Positions 1 through 8,422 of a stretch of 45,890 nucleotides of DNA are shown piece after piece. The notes under the pieces were generated by a model, which did not search any database, was not told the origin of the DNA, and saw nothing but the letters and a program-made list of their open reading frames with translations. This DNA comes from Candidatus Brocadiaceae bacterium (GTDB taxonomy: Bacteria; Planctomycetota; Brocadiia; Brocadiales; Brocadiaceae), in contig JACVXV010000002.1 in the NCBI GenBank assembly GCA_015661205.1, positions 1 to 45,890 of the forward strand, read 5' to 3'. Numbering within the stretch: position 1 is the first letter of the stretch; the number at the start of each line of letters is the position of its first letter. Position numbers and translations under genes: made by a program.

Positions 1-567
1 GCGAAGCTCAAAAGCCTGAGAATAGATACGTGGGTGCAGGTAAAAGAGGAAGGCCGAATCCTGAAAATAGAGAGTGACGAAGAAGCGTTGAAAGAGGAGA
101 AATTTCTTGACGGTTGTTACGGAATAAAGACAGACCTTAAGGAGGACGCTGCCGATAAATGCGTGGTGCATGACCGGTACAAGGATTTGACAGAGGTGGA
201 GAGGGCGTTTCGTGATTGCAAGACAGTGAATTTGGAGGTTCGCCCTGTCCATGTGAGAATCAAGGGGAGTACGCAGGGGCATGTGTTTGTGGTGATGCTT
301 GCGTACATGATTATTCGAAGACTTCGGAAGGCATGGGAATCTTTTGACCTAACGGTGAAGGATGGCGTTGGACAATTGGCAACCGTTTGTTCGATGGAAG
401 TGAAGATCGAAGGGCAAGCCACCAGTTGCGTGAAAATCCCACAGCCACGAGAACAATCTCGTCGGTTGCTGGAAGCGTTGAAAATAAAGTTGCCGGAGGC
501 ATTACCAAAGAGGGATATACGTGTAGTCACAAGAAAAAAACTACCGAAACGAAGAAAATCCCAATAA
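1..567 (+). CDS. DDE transposase, C-terminal part (IS1634/IS4-like), cut by window edge
   Basis: The frame is open from the first base of the window, so the 5' part lies outside it. The visible part has the typical end of an IS4-superfamily DDE transposase: a YKDLTEVERAFRDCK block, where the Glu would be the third catalytic acidic residue, then LEVRPVHVR and a hydrophobic HVFVVMLAYMIIRRL helix, and a basic tail rich in Lys and Arg. This order is known from IS1634-type transposases. The enzyme would catalyse excision and insertion of its own IS. No terminal inverted repeat could be identified in the 258 bases downstream because the left end is not visible. Family assignment is fairly secure, subgroup less so. 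Confidence 0.8.
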   Translation, partial: AKLKSLRIDTWVQVKEEGRILKIESDEEALKEEKFLDGCYGIKTDLKEDAADKCVVHDRYKDLTEVERAFRDCKTVNLEVRPVHVRIKGSTQGHVFVVMLAYMIIRRLRKAWESFDLTVKDGVGQLATVCSMEVKIEGQATSCVKIPQPREQSRRLLEALKIKLPEALPKRDIRVVTRKKLPKRRKSQ

Positions 568-825
568 TATTAAGGCATCTCAGTTGATTTTGTTTTTTCG
601 ATTGGGATGAACATCCGTTAAAATGAAATGATAGGAAATGCTTTTGCCATCAAATGACATACTACCAAAACATCTTACGTATTTCCACGATTTACAAGGT
701 TTTTTTCAGATGTTTGATTTTCGAATCGGAATTTGGTACTTGAGGGGATGGGGCTGAAGAAAAACAATAATACTTGGGGGGCTGCTTGAACTTGCAAGAT
801 TGAGTCCGCGCGAAGAGCGCTAAGT

Positions 826-1056
826 TTATTTATACGCATCGCCTCTTGTACGTATCTTTTGAATCAGCAAAGTATCCTCAATAGCGGTAAACAGAATTCT
901 GTATTTTCCAACTCGAACCCTGTAAGTGCCAACCTCTCCAGCAATGTGTTTTATATCAACGGGTAATCCTTGAGACAGCTTTAACAAAGCCAAATCAACC
1001 AAAAGCTTATAATCCTTTGCCGCTTTTTTTGAAAATTCTATTTCAAGTCTTGACAT
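826..1056 (-). CDS. RelE/ParE-type toxin
   Basis: A 76-residue protein with the RelE/ParE pattern: an N-terminal helical part (EIEFSKKAAKDYKLL), then GTYRVRVGKYRILFTAIEDTLL and a final basic KIRTRGDAYK strand. In this superfamily the GxYRvRvGkYRilF block forms the core beta sheet, and RelE members act as ribosome-dependent mRNA interferases while ParE members inhibit gyrase. The sequence does not decide between them. The start overlaps the 3' end of the upstream 68-residue gene by 19 bases, the antitoxin-first arrangement usual for such pairs, so translation is probably coupled. Confidence 0.82.
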   Translation of the reverse strand: MSRLEIEFSKKAAKDYKLLVDLALLKLSQGLPVDIKHIAGEVGTYRVRVGKYRILFTAIEDTLLIQKIRTRGDAYK

Positions 1057-1244
1057 GGAATTGTTTCACCTTTTTCATACTCGATTTTCCCTTTTCTAAC
1101 GTCTTCTTTTTCCTCGTCAGTAAGAGGGGAAATATCACTTTCCACTAAGGTTTTCCAGAAAATCTCCACCAGTGTATCCTCCGGTAACGCCTTGAGCATA
1201 TTTACCAAAGCATCTTCCGGCATAGCTAACGTTTTAATACTCAT
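1038..1244 (-). CDS. Antitoxin partner of the RelE/ParE-type toxin
   Basis: A 68-residue acidic protein upstream of and overlapping the toxin gene. The start at 1244 is supported by an AGGAGG ribosome binding site about 7 bases upstream (minus strand). It begins with a helical stretch (PEDALVNMLKALPEDTLVEIFWKTLVE) and ends in a charged tail (LTDEEKEDVRKGKIEYEKGE) that could wrap the toxin. No ribbon-helix-helix or helix-turn-helix domain is obvious, so whether it binds its own promoter is open. The role is inferred mainly from gene order and overlap. Confidence 0.7.
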   Translation of the reverse strand: MSIKTLAMPEDALVNMLKALPEDTLVEIFWKTLVESDISPLTDEEKEDVRKGKIEYEKGETIPCQDLK

Positions 1245-1576
1245 GCTTCTTGCCTCCTAATAATAGGGAAAAATGGATCACACCTTGAACAGTGATTTAA
1301 TTCCTTCTAATCGTTTATTCATTTTGCCTTCTCCAGGCCTCTTTGATTACACAATGGTCACTCGTCCTCTCTTTTCCTCGTGATAAGATGTGGTAGTAAG
1401 CCTCTTCGAATTCTATGTGGCATGACAGATAGGATAGCAAAATTGACTTTCGTTGTTAATAATTTAATCACTAATCAAGGTACAACCCCAAACTGACCTG
1501 TTATATGGGACAAAAAGCGTTAGATTTATGGGGGTTTTGGCGCTATTAATTCATTATTTTTGCTATGGTTTAATTG

Positions 1577-1609
1577 TTTGGCGCTCCGCTTAATCCAACC
1601 TACTTGGCG
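1577..1609. repeat. GTAGGTTGG-type hairpin repeat in a 450-base gap
   Basis: The gap between the toxin-antitoxin pair and the next gene (1245-1694) contains no convincing gene. Near its right end is a short dyad, TTGGCGCTCCGC followed by CCAACCTACTTGG. Related sequences occur at 2382-2412 and 45645-45677, each with CCAACC and a CGCTTC-like loop. It is probably a dispersed hairpin repeat. Confidence 0.45.
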
Positions 1610-1694
1610 AATACGGAAGTCACCGGGAGCAGGAAAAACTCGACGTCAGAAAAATACTTGAAAAGCAGCACAGTACCCACAAGTCCACTGCATG

Positions 1695-2372
1695 CTATGT
1701 TAGGCTTCGTTTTGATTCTACCACTTGCATTGTAACTATAGGCACTTTTGCTATTATACGGATTTCTGGTTTGTATGTAGATAAAGCCCATGGAACGATG
1801 TATTTTTGAAAACGAGTGCACGCTTCAAAAATTGGGTCAAAATTAAACGATTTTTCTCTAACGCCAAGACAAACTTTGCTCACCCATTTGCGTTCAACTG
1901 TATCAAAGACACTTCCTGAGTAACTCGTGCTGCTGATTTGAGCACCAATAAAAACTGTGTGGGTGCAAGATGAATCTTTTGGGTCAACCCATGACAGAGA
2001 CCCCCAAACTGGGAAGGGGCTTACTTCTCGCTTAGACAGTTCAGCCCTGAGATGCTGTATGTAATGGCGATATTCTTCTGCCAAATTTGTTTCTTCAAGA
2101 AATGAAACTAATTCTTTATCTTTCCTGCTAAGTCCAGGCAGAGCCTGTGCAATCTCTCTAATTCTGTGTAACACATCTACAAATGACCAACATTGCCAAA
2201 TGGCTGGAATTAGTGCTTCTTGGTCATCTTTAATTTTTGCACACACTTCATGTAATGACGAGTAAACATATCGAAGAATCTCGAATGAATAGTGAAGACC
2301 ATCAAGGCATTTTACAATTCTGATGTCTGATGAAGCGTGCATATAGTATTTTTCCTGACCCGTTCGTGGCAT
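1695..2372 (-). CDS. Hypothetical protein, 225 residues
   Basis: No family is recognised. The protein is soluble, with a mostly helical N-terminal half (FEILRYVYSSLHEVCAKIKDDQEALIPAIWQCW and a charged RKDKELVSFLEETNLAEEYRHYIQHLRAELSKRE segment) and a C-terminal half that looks beta-rich (PVWGSLSWVDPKDSSCTHT, SKVCLGVREKSFNFDP). The frame opens at 2372, but a second Met at 2342 is equally possible. The upstream sequence is a hairpin repeat, so the true N-terminus may have been lost or replaced. The C-terminal tail after WALSTYKPEIRII is basic. It stands alone between repeats, with no operon partner. Confidence 0.5.
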   Translation of the reverse strand: MPRTGQEKYYMHASSDIRIVKCLDGLHYSFEILRYVYSSLHEVCAKIKDDQEALIPAIWQCWSFVDVLHRIREIAQALPGLSRKDKELVSFLEETNLAEEYRHYIQHLRAELSKREVSPFPVWGSLSWVDPKDSSCTHTVFIGAQISSTSYSGSVFDTVERKWVSKVCLGVREKSFNFDPIFEACTRFQKYIVPWALSTYKPEIRIIAKVPIVTMQVVESKRSLT

Positions 2373-2381
2373 TCAAAAGAT

Positions 2382-2943
2382 GTTGGGTTTGCTCCGCTTC
2401 ACCCAACCTACTTGGCTGTTTACTTTTTTTACAAATTCTCTGGCTTCCGGATAAAACCAAAAGCCTTTCATGGATATTTCTTGTGAAGGCGCAAGAGCGT
2501 CTCTTCTCCAGGCACAAGCTTTATTTTGCTCTTGTCAACTTACGGGCAAGTACCCATAGCTGTTAAGCTAAGCGGTTTTGCTGGTGGCCTGGCAAACTTT
2601 GTTTGTCGGCGCCGACACGCGGCTTATACTGTTCATCCGGTTTGTGTCGCCCCTACAGGGCTAAAAACAACAGGTATTTCTCTTTACCCACCGCTTACGC
2701 AGTGGGCTACTGTTGTTACACCCCGATGGGGTGTCTTTGTCTGCCCCGTCAGGGGCTACACAATAGTAGCCCACTGCGTAAGCGGTGGGAAAGCTGTTGT
2801 GAAACGTTATCAAGCCCCATAGGGGCGACACAAATACCAAAATATCCAAATATTCTTTTGTACAACACCAAAAATAGGCGCCAAAAACCTTATTTAATAA
2901 GGGAGAGAGTAATTACAAACATACCACACTCTGATTGTTATAT
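2382..2943. repeat. Gap with hairpin repeat and symmetric three-hairpin element
   Basis: At 2382-2412 is a GTTGGGTTT...CACCCAACC hairpin. At 2646-2829 is a nearly symmetric 184-base element. An outer GTCGCCCCTACAGGGC (2646-2661) is mirrored by GCCCCATAGGGGCGAC (2814-2829). A 29-base inner arm (2687-2715) is mirrored at 2761-2789 with one mismatch. Two small GC hairpins (CACCCCGATGGGGTG, GCCCCGTCAGGGGC) lie in the centre. The open frames that cross this stretch are by-products of the repeats. Confidence 0.7.
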
Positions 2944-3507
2944 TTACTTGTTTCGTCTAAATAGCGTTTTAATATCTATTGATATTCCGCCAATACCCGG
3001 CTTTAGTGATACTGCTTCAATAATACGTTCAACAATACGCTTTAGCCATGTAATTGCGCCTTTTTCAACCCTCTGAATGTAAGGAGTAATACTAATTGGC
3101 TCCTCTTCATCAAAGCGAATTTCTTTAATATTTTCTGAATCGTAAACCTTTAAAAAATTAAGAACTTCGTTATTACATGAATTATAAATTTCAATATACA
3201 TTGAATTTATTTCTTCATATTGTGGATTAGATTCAAAATTATCAATATCCCATTTCTTATATTCTAATTCTAACCATTGGCACATAGAGTAATACTCGCC
3301 CAAAATATTTATGTTTCTTCGGGTAAGATTATTTTTCTTGGATATTTCAGCGACAAGGAATTTGAGATATTTTTCGAATTCAAAATATGGCATAAACTCA
3401 ATAAAACCATTAAGAACTCTATCAAGGTCATGAAGGTGTTTATTAATGACTTTACAAAGTTGATCTACTGCTTTTGAATTCATTGATTTGTATCCATGTA
3501 AAGACAA
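2944..3507 (-). CDS. Hypothetical protein, 187 residues, AT-rich
   Basis: No family is recognised. The gene is clearly more AT-rich than the housekeeping genes of the window, with lysine, asparagine and isoleucine codons ending in A or T, which suggests recent transfer. The product is largely alpha-helical and charged. Around residues 125-150 it has an acidic FDEEEPISITPYIQRVEKG stretch, then a helix (ITWLKRIVERIIEAVSLKP) and a short basic C-terminus (KTLFRRNK). No signal peptide or membrane segment is visible. A second Met at residue 9 (MNSKAVDQ) could be the start. Confidence 0.5.
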   Translation of the reverse strand: MSLHGYKSMNSKAVDQLCKVINKHLHDLDRVLNGFIEFMPYFEFEKYLKFLVAEISKKNNLTRRNINILGEYYSMCQWLELEYKKWDIDNFESNPQYEEINSMYIEIYNSCNNEVLNFLKVYDSENIKEIRFDEEEPISITPYIQRVEKGAITWLKRIVERIIEAVSLKPGIGGISIDIKTLFRRNK

Positions 3508-3601
3508 CTCTCCGCATAAGCCGCGCTGCCAACGACCTTGATGTGTAGCAACACCGTGATTCCCGGCGTAGGCCTTAATGCGGTTGTTAGACGTTTCTTG
3601 T

Positions 3602-4060
3602 TCATAGTTTTATTTTTGGAACTTGCAGTATGCCAAAAAGGCTAAAAATAAAACCAAGCAGTAGTACTGTACAGCATAAACGGGGAATAATAATTCCAAT
3701 TACACGTCGGCGGCTACCACCTTTTGAAGCATGTTTGTTAATAATTGTGGCGGGATGCGACTCATCAGAAAATAAGTCTTTTAAGATTAGATCTAGTTTT
3801 TCTTGAGAACGTTCAAGAGTCGAGGCAAGAAGTGTGCATATGAGAGAACCGATGCCGAGGATGATTTGTAACTGGAATTGAATTTTAGCGTTTATTGAGC
3901 CAGCCACAACAAGAGAAAAAAATACGAGGAAAAAATTAAAACGTTGGCTTAATAAATTTTCTATAAATGCCCGTTCTTGACTCATGTCCCAAACAGGCCC
4001 AGATTTATCTCTTTCTGATGCCGTTTGTTTCGGGTGTATTTCATCTTCAGGGCAACTCAT
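3602..4060 (-). CDS. Hypothetical three-helix membrane protein
   Basis: A 152-residue protein with a charged, soluble N-terminus of about 40 residues, then three hydrophobic segments at roughly 44-60 (FFLVFFSLVVAGSI), 64-82 (QLQIILGIGSLICTLLAS) and 120-145 (VIGIIIPRLCCTVLLLGFIF). A cytoplasmic-looking charged loop (ERSQEKLDLILKDLFSDE) lies between the second and third. No known family is recognised. The gene is an orphan next to another AT-rich hypothetical gene and may belong to the same acquired segment. Met26 (MSQERAF) is an alternative start. Confidence 0.5.
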   Translation of the reverse strand: MSCPEDEIHPKQTASERDKSGPVWDMSQERAFIENLLSQRFNFFLVFFSLVVAGSINAKIQFQLQIILGIGSLICTLLASTLERSQEKLDLILKDLFSDESHPATIINKHASKGGSRRRVIGIIIPRLCCTVLLLGFIFSLFGILQVPKIKL

Positions 4061-4476
4061 AAAATATCATCCTTCATTATTTCTTATTCGTATAACCAGT
4101 TATTAGATAGTTATAGAAAATGTAGCACAAAGTTTTGATTCTGTCAAATGCTTCGGTCGTTGACTCAGGTAAAACTTTCGCAAGGGATTGGTTATGCATA
4201 ACTTACCGGTACACATTATGCGGAAAATGCCTTCATCACAACAAATCATTCATTTACAAAACGGTTTCATGCATATTAACCATTTACGCCCGTACAAATC
4301 TCGCATAAATAGAAATACATGGTAGGCTATGCCTCCCATGTGTGGCTTAACACGTATGGAGAGAAGGGAGTGGCAGGGGGAGGAATAATTGGTTTGAAAT
4401 TCGTGATTGCGACGAATACGGAACATTCTGACTCCCGTCCCCTGTCTCCCGAATTCTGTGTAGATACTTGACCATC
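4061..4476. other. Intergenic gap with one hairpin and a repeat end
   Basis: No gene is seen. An 11-base-pair dyad (ACATGGTAGGC, TAT, GCCTCCCATGT; one mismatch) lies at about 4317-4341. It is followed at 4348-4362 by CTTAACACGTATGG, the terminal motif of the MITE-like element found complete at 19561-19905. This is probably a solo end or relic. Confidence 0.4.
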
Positions 4477-6072
4477 TTATGTCCCCAGCGACGCCCTGAT
4501 AAACTCCTTAAACAACGGATGCGGATTTGTGGGTTTTGATTTAAATTCCGGGTGGAATTGTACGCAGAGGAACCAGGGGTGGTCTTTGAGTTCCATGATC
4601 TCTACCAAGTCGTCCTTCGGCGAGCGGCCGCTGAATATCATGCCGTGTGACTGGAATAGCTCTTTGTAGCCGTTGTTGAATTCGTAACGGTGGCGGTGCC
4701 GCTCGGATATCTCCTCGCGTCCGTAGGCGCTGAAGGCCTTTGTGCCTGGTTGTATGATGCACGGTTGCGCGCCCAGACGCATCGTGCCGCCTTTGTGGGA
4801 CACCTTGTGCTGTTCTTCCAGGAGGCTGATTACTGGGTGTGGGGTGTTGACCTCAAATTCCGTGCTGTTTGCGCCTTTCAGGGCGCACACGTTTCTTGCA
4901 AATTCGATGGACGCGCACTGCAAACCCAGGCAGATGCCGAAGAAGGGGATGTTCTTTTCGCGCGCGTACCGTATTGCGGCAATCTTCCCCTCTACGCCGC
5001 GTACCCCGAAACCGCCCGGCACTAGGATGCCCTTTACTCCTTCGAGATGTGTCTGCACACCGTTTTTTTCGATGTCTTCCGACTCCACCCTTCGCACCCG
5101 CACCCGCGCGTTGTTGCCGATCCCGCCGTGGATGAGGGATTCGTAGATTGACTCGTACGATGACTGATGGCAAATGTACTTGCCGACGATGGCGATCTCC
5201 GTCGCCTGCTGCGGGTTCTTCAGGATATCCAATATCGCGAGCCACTTGTGCAGGGTGTTACCGTTTGTTTTGAGTCCCAGTTTTTGGATGATGAGCTTGT
5301 CCAGCCCTTGTTCTACAAGGATCAGCGGGATTTCGTAGAGGTACGGCTTTACGTCGCGTTCTTCAATAATTGCGTTTCTGTCCACGTTGCAGAAGAGCGA
5401 CAGCTTTTCCTTTATCTCCGCGCTGATGTGCTTTTCCGTCCGGCAGATGAGGATGTCCGGCTGGATCCCGGCCTGGCGCAGCATGCCCACGCTGTGCTGG
5501 GTGGGCTTTGTCTTTATCTCCTCCGCGGCGCTCAGGTAGGGGACGAGCGTGAGGTGGATGTACAGGACGTTTTCCCGCCCCGTCCTTTGGCCGAACTGCC
5601 TTATGGCCTCAAGGAAGGGCTGGTTTTCTATGTCTCCCACGATGCCGCCGATCTCCGAGATAGCCACGTCGGTGTCGGGGCCGTCCAGTCTTTGAATGCA
5701 TTCGATAATCTCGTTGGTAATGTGCGGGATGACTTGCACCGTCTTCCCCAGGTACTCCCCCTTGCGTTCCTTCATAATAACCGCGTTGTAGATGGAGCCT
5801 GTGGTGTAATTACAGTGTTTGGAGGTATCCGAATGGGTAAAGCGCTCGTAGTGTCCGAGGTCAAGGTCAGTCTCCGCCCCGTCCTCCGTCACGTAGACCT
5901 CCCCATGTTCGTACGGGCTCATCGTGCCGGGGTCTACGTTTACGTAAGGATCAAACTTCTGTAATTTCACCTTCAACCCCCGGCTTTCCAGCAACATGCC
6001 GATAGAAGCCGCATTGAGTCCCTTTCCGAGGGAAGAAACCACACCGCCTGTCACAAATATATGCTTAGTCAT
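4477..6072 (-). CDS. pyrG: CTP synthase (glutamine-hydrolysing)
   Basis: Makes CTP from UTP, ATP and glutamine, the last step of pyrimidine nucleotide synthesis. The 531-residue length from [10 protein letters not shown] fits the family. The upstream extension to 6117 lies inside kdsB and is not needed. The N-terminal synthase domain shows [30 protein letters not shown] and [16 protein letters not shown]. The C-terminal class I glutaminase domain has [10 protein letters not shown], whose Cys is the nucleophile, and a late FHPEFKSKP carrying the catalytic His and Glu. The start overlaps the 3' end of kdsB by 8 bases, so the two are co-transcribed and probably translationally coupled. CMP-Kdo synthetase uses the CTP made here. 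Confidence 0.97.
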   Translation of the reverse strand: MTKHIFVTGGVVSSLGKGLNAASIGMLLESRGLKVKLQKFDPYVNVDPGTMSPYEHGEVYVTEDGAETDLDLGHYERFTHSDTSKHCNYTTGSIYNAVIMKERKGEYLGKTVQVIPHITNEIIECIQRLDGPDTDVAISEIGGIVGDIENQPFLEAIRQFGQRTGRENVLYIHLTLVPYLSAAEEIKTKPTQHSVGMLRQAGIQPDILICRTEKHISAEIKEKLSLFCNVDRNAIIEERDVKPYLYEIPLILVEQGLDKLIIQKLGLKTNGNTLHKWLAILDILKNPQQATEIAIVGKYICHQSSYESIYESLIHGGIGNNARVRVRRVESEDIEKNGVQTHLEGVKGILVPGGFGVRGVEGKIAAIRYAREKNIPFFGICLGLQCASIEFARNVCALKGANSTEFEVNTPHPVISLLEEQHKVSHKGGTMRLGAQPCIIQPGTKAFSAYGREEISERHRHRYEFNNGYKELFQSHGMIFSGRSPKDDLVEIMELKDHPWFLCVQFHPEFKSKPTNPHPLFKEFIRASLGT

Positions 6073-6829
6073 GCTTGAATTTCCCCATAAAAGCAACCAA
6101 ATCTTCCCGTGTATCAATACCGATGGAAGTATCGCCGGTTATCGATACCTTTATCTTGTAACCGTTGGAAAGCGCGCGCAACTGTTCCAGCTTTTCCGCG
6201 CCTTCCAAAGGAGAAGGGGGGAGTTTGGAATATTGCAGCAAAAAACCCTTCCGGTACGCATAAATGCCCAAATGCCTCAAATGTGCAACGCCCGCATCGC
6301 CCGCGGCACGCCCACGATCCCGTATATACGGAATGGGCAGGCGCGAAAAATAGAGCGCATACCCGCGATTGTCCAGCGCCACCTTTACGACGTTCGGATT
6401 TGCCAGTTCCGCTTCGTTCTTTATCACGTGCGCAAGGGTGGACATTGCCGCCCCGTCGTCACCCGCCAGTGCGTCGATCACCAGATCGACCATGTTCGCG
6501 TTCACCTCCGGCTCGTCTCCCTGCACGTTTACGATAATATCGGCCTTCAGCCGTCCCGCCACTTCGGCAATCCGGTCTGTGCCGGATTCATGGGCGGGCG
6601 AGGTCATTTCCACCTCGCCGCCAAACCCTTTGACGATATCGTAGATCAGTTGGCTATCTGTGGCGACGATCACCCGTTCCAGACGCCTCGACCGCTTCAC
6701 GTTCTGATAGACGTGTTCTATGATATATTTTCCCGTAGCAACCTTTACTTCCGGCAGGATGAGCTTGCCGGGCAGCCTGGTTGACGCATACCGTGCGGGA
6801 ATGATGACAACGGCGTTCAATTTATTCAT
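6065..6829 (-). CDS. kdsB: 3-deoxy-manno-octulosonate cytidylyltransferase (CMP-Kdo synthetase)
   Basis: Activates Kdo with CTP for incorporation into lipopolysaccharide, so the organism is expected to make a Kdo-containing outer membrane. The start is placed at Met 6829 ([22 protein letters not shown]). A longer open frame to 7015 would read through intergenic repeat sequence. Conserved blocks visible are [40 protein letters not shown] and [12 protein letters not shown], with [14 protein letters not shown] at the end. The 254-residue length is normal. It is the first gene of a two-gene unit with pyrG. Confidence 0.96.
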   Translation of the reverse strand: MNKLNAVVIIPARYASTRLPGKLILPEVKVATGKYIIEHVYQNVKRSRRLERVIVATDSQLIYDIVKGFGGEVEMTSPAHESGTDRIAEVAGRLKADIIVNVQGDEPEVNANMVDLVIDALAGDDGAAMSTLAHVIKNEAELANPNVVKVALDNRGYALYFSRLPIPYIRDRGRAAGDAGVAHLRHLGIYAYRKGFLLQYSKLPPSPLEGAEKLEQLRALSNGYKIKVSITGDTSIGIDTREDLVAFMGKFKHD

Positions 6830-7230
6830 GCAACGGTACACCTTTGAAACCACAGATTTCACAGATTTTTGATTAATAAAACCCACAGCCAAGCAGGGCA
6901 GGGTATTTCCTGCCGAAAACAACAAGTTTAGCCTTATGAGAAAAGGAATCGTTAACCACATCTCCAGGCGTTTCACCTGAGAAATCCTTTTCTCACACAA
7001 AGGCGCGAAGGACACAAAGAAGACGATAAAAAGGAGAACGTAGAAAAACTTTCCCTACCGCTTGCCTTTGTGATCTTTGCGTCTTTGTGTGAAAATTTCC
7101 ATTCCCCTCCTGGGAGGGGTTAGGGGTGGGTTGGCATTGAAAAAGATTTTCTATTCACGTTGCCACAACCATACCTACCGCAAAACCCCTTTAAACAAAA
7201 ATCTCATTTTATGGCACAAGTATCGCTTAT
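6830..7230. repeat. 401-base gap filled with dispersed repeats
   Basis: No gene is seen. The contents are the ACCACAGATTTCACAGATT repeat (6846-6870), an inverted pair of CACAAAGGCGCGAAGGACAC-type sequence (about 6995-7020 and 7063-7092), and a CCCCTCCTGGGAGGGG hairpin followed by TAGGGGTGGGTT (7104-7132). Inverted copies of the last element lie at 39871-39905 and, in part, near 17309. Confidence 0.6.
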
Positions 7231-8139
7231 TCAAACATTTTTTGTCAAATTTATTTCGAGCGAGATATCGAGCGCCCTTGCCGAATGGGTGATTGCGCCG
7301 ATGGAAATTCTGTCGATGCCCGTTTCGGCCACCTGGCGCACGTTTTCCAGCGAGACATTGCCGGACGCCTCGGTAAGAGGTTTATGAAAACCCTTCCAGC
7401 CCTTTACCAGGGAAACCGCCTCTTGCATCCGGGCGACGTCCATGTTGTCAAACAAGATAATGTCCGCCCCGGACTTTAGGGCGTCGCGCACCTCGTCAAG
7501 TGTCCTCGTCTCTACCTCAATCAGGACGCCCTCTTTTACCTTTTTCCGCAGGACGGAAACCACCGTTTCTATGACGCTCGCGGACAGCGGCACATTGCTG
7601 CCCGGCCTGTCTTTCATGATGTCCACGTGATTATCCTTCACGAGAACCTGGTCGTAGAGTCCCATCCGGTGGTTCACGCCGCCGCCGGTAATGACGGCGT
7701 ATTTTTCCAGGTAACGCCAGCCGGGTGTGGTTTTCCTCGTGTCCATAATGGCGGTTTTCAACGGTTTTATCTTTTCGGCAAATTGAGCGGTAACCGTTGC
7801 GATGCCTGACAGCCGTTGGAGGAAGTTTAATGCGATCCGCTCCCCAGTAAGTAGCGTCCTTGCCCTGCCGGATATCGTGGCGATGATTTCACCGGCACGC
7901 ACAAAGGCGCCTTCTGCGGCGACGCGATTGATAAGAACAGATGTGTCGAGCCGTGAGAAGAAGTATTCAACAACGGGCAAACCAGCGACAACGCCGCTTC
8001 CCTTTGCAAGAAAGCCGCCTGTGGCGGAAAGGCTATCCGGTAAGAGATTTGCCGTCGTAATGTCACCCGTTCCGATATCCTCATCAATGGCTAGTTGAAT
8101 GAGTGCATCGATCTTTTTTGGTTCAAATGTGTTATTCAT
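7231..8139 (-). CDS. nadC: Nicotinate-nucleotide pyrophosphorylase (quinolinate phosphoribosyltransferase)
   Basis: Converts quinolinate and PRPP to nicotinate mononucleotide in de novo NAD synthesis. The 302-residue protein starts with the family pattern LIQLAIDEDIGTGDITTANLLP. It then shows the GERIALNFLQRLSGIAT core, DTRKTTPGWRYLEKYAVITGGGVNHRMGLYDQVLVKDNH with the arginines, lysine and histidine that bind quinolinate and PRPP, and EVETRTLDEVRDAL, DIILFDNM and GIDRISIGAITHSA near the end. The sequence is complete and typical. It stands alone, since nadA and nadB are not in the window. No strong ribosome binding site precedes the ATG. Confidence 0.96.
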   Translation of the reverse strand: MNNTFEPKKIDALIQLAIDEDIGTGDITTANLLPDSLSATGGFLAKGSGVVAGLPVVEYFFSRLDTSVLINRVAAEGAFVRAGEIIATISGRARTLLTGERIALNFLQRLSGIATVTAQFAEKIKPLKTAIMDTRKTTPGWRYLEKYAVITGGGVNHRMGLYDQVLVKDNHVDIMKDRPGSNVPLSASVIETVVSVLRKKVKEGVLIEVETRTLDEVRDALKSGADIILFDNMDVARMQEAVSLVKGWKGFHKPLTEASGNVSLENVRQVAETGIDRISIGAITHSARALDISLEINLTKNV

Positions 8140-8422
8140 GGGTTAAGTAGCGCAGGCTTCCAGCCTGCTGTGTCCCTTTCATGAAGCTATGCAGGCTGGA
8201 GCGTGTTGTCGAGACGCGGCTCCCGCGTCCCCGTTGTGTAAACACCTAAAGCCGCCAAATGCCTTATTCAATGTTTAGGAATTTCAAACGCATCGTTGTA
8301 GAGCGAAGAGGCTCTTCGCTCTACATGAAAAAGTCGCCGAATGCCTAATGCGAGCCCGGAGTTTCTACCTAACAGACACTGGTGCGTGTTCGTTGCAGGC
8401 ACGACGCCTGCGCTACGCAACG
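8140..8422. repeat. Intergenic hairpins between ABC-F gene and nadC
   Basis: Contains several short perfect dyads: GCAGGC/GCCTGC pairs near 8152-8168 and 8395-8411, and a 27-base hairpin (GTAGAGCGAAGAG, G, mirror) at 8298-8324. Two copies of a GCCGCCGAATGCCTAAT-like module occur at about 8254 and 8329. That module recurs at 11202, 11283, 17468, 33651 and 39985. Confidence 0.6.

Noticed and set aside
1600-1821. 73-codon minus-strand frame at the end of the 225-residue hypothetical gene
   Set aside because: It overlaps the longer frame in another phase and has no pattern; probably a shadow.
2526-3076. Two overlapping plus-strand frames of 98 and 157 codons
   Set aside because: They are built from mirrored hairpin repeats and from sequence antisense to the hypothetical gene at 2944-3507, with no protein-like pattern.
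5167-5964. 265-codon plus-strand open frame opposite pyrG
   Set aside because: It is the complement of a clear, highly conserved CTP synthase gene, and its residues show no family pattern. Frames opposite purD, pcrA and the ABC-F gene were dropped for the same reason.
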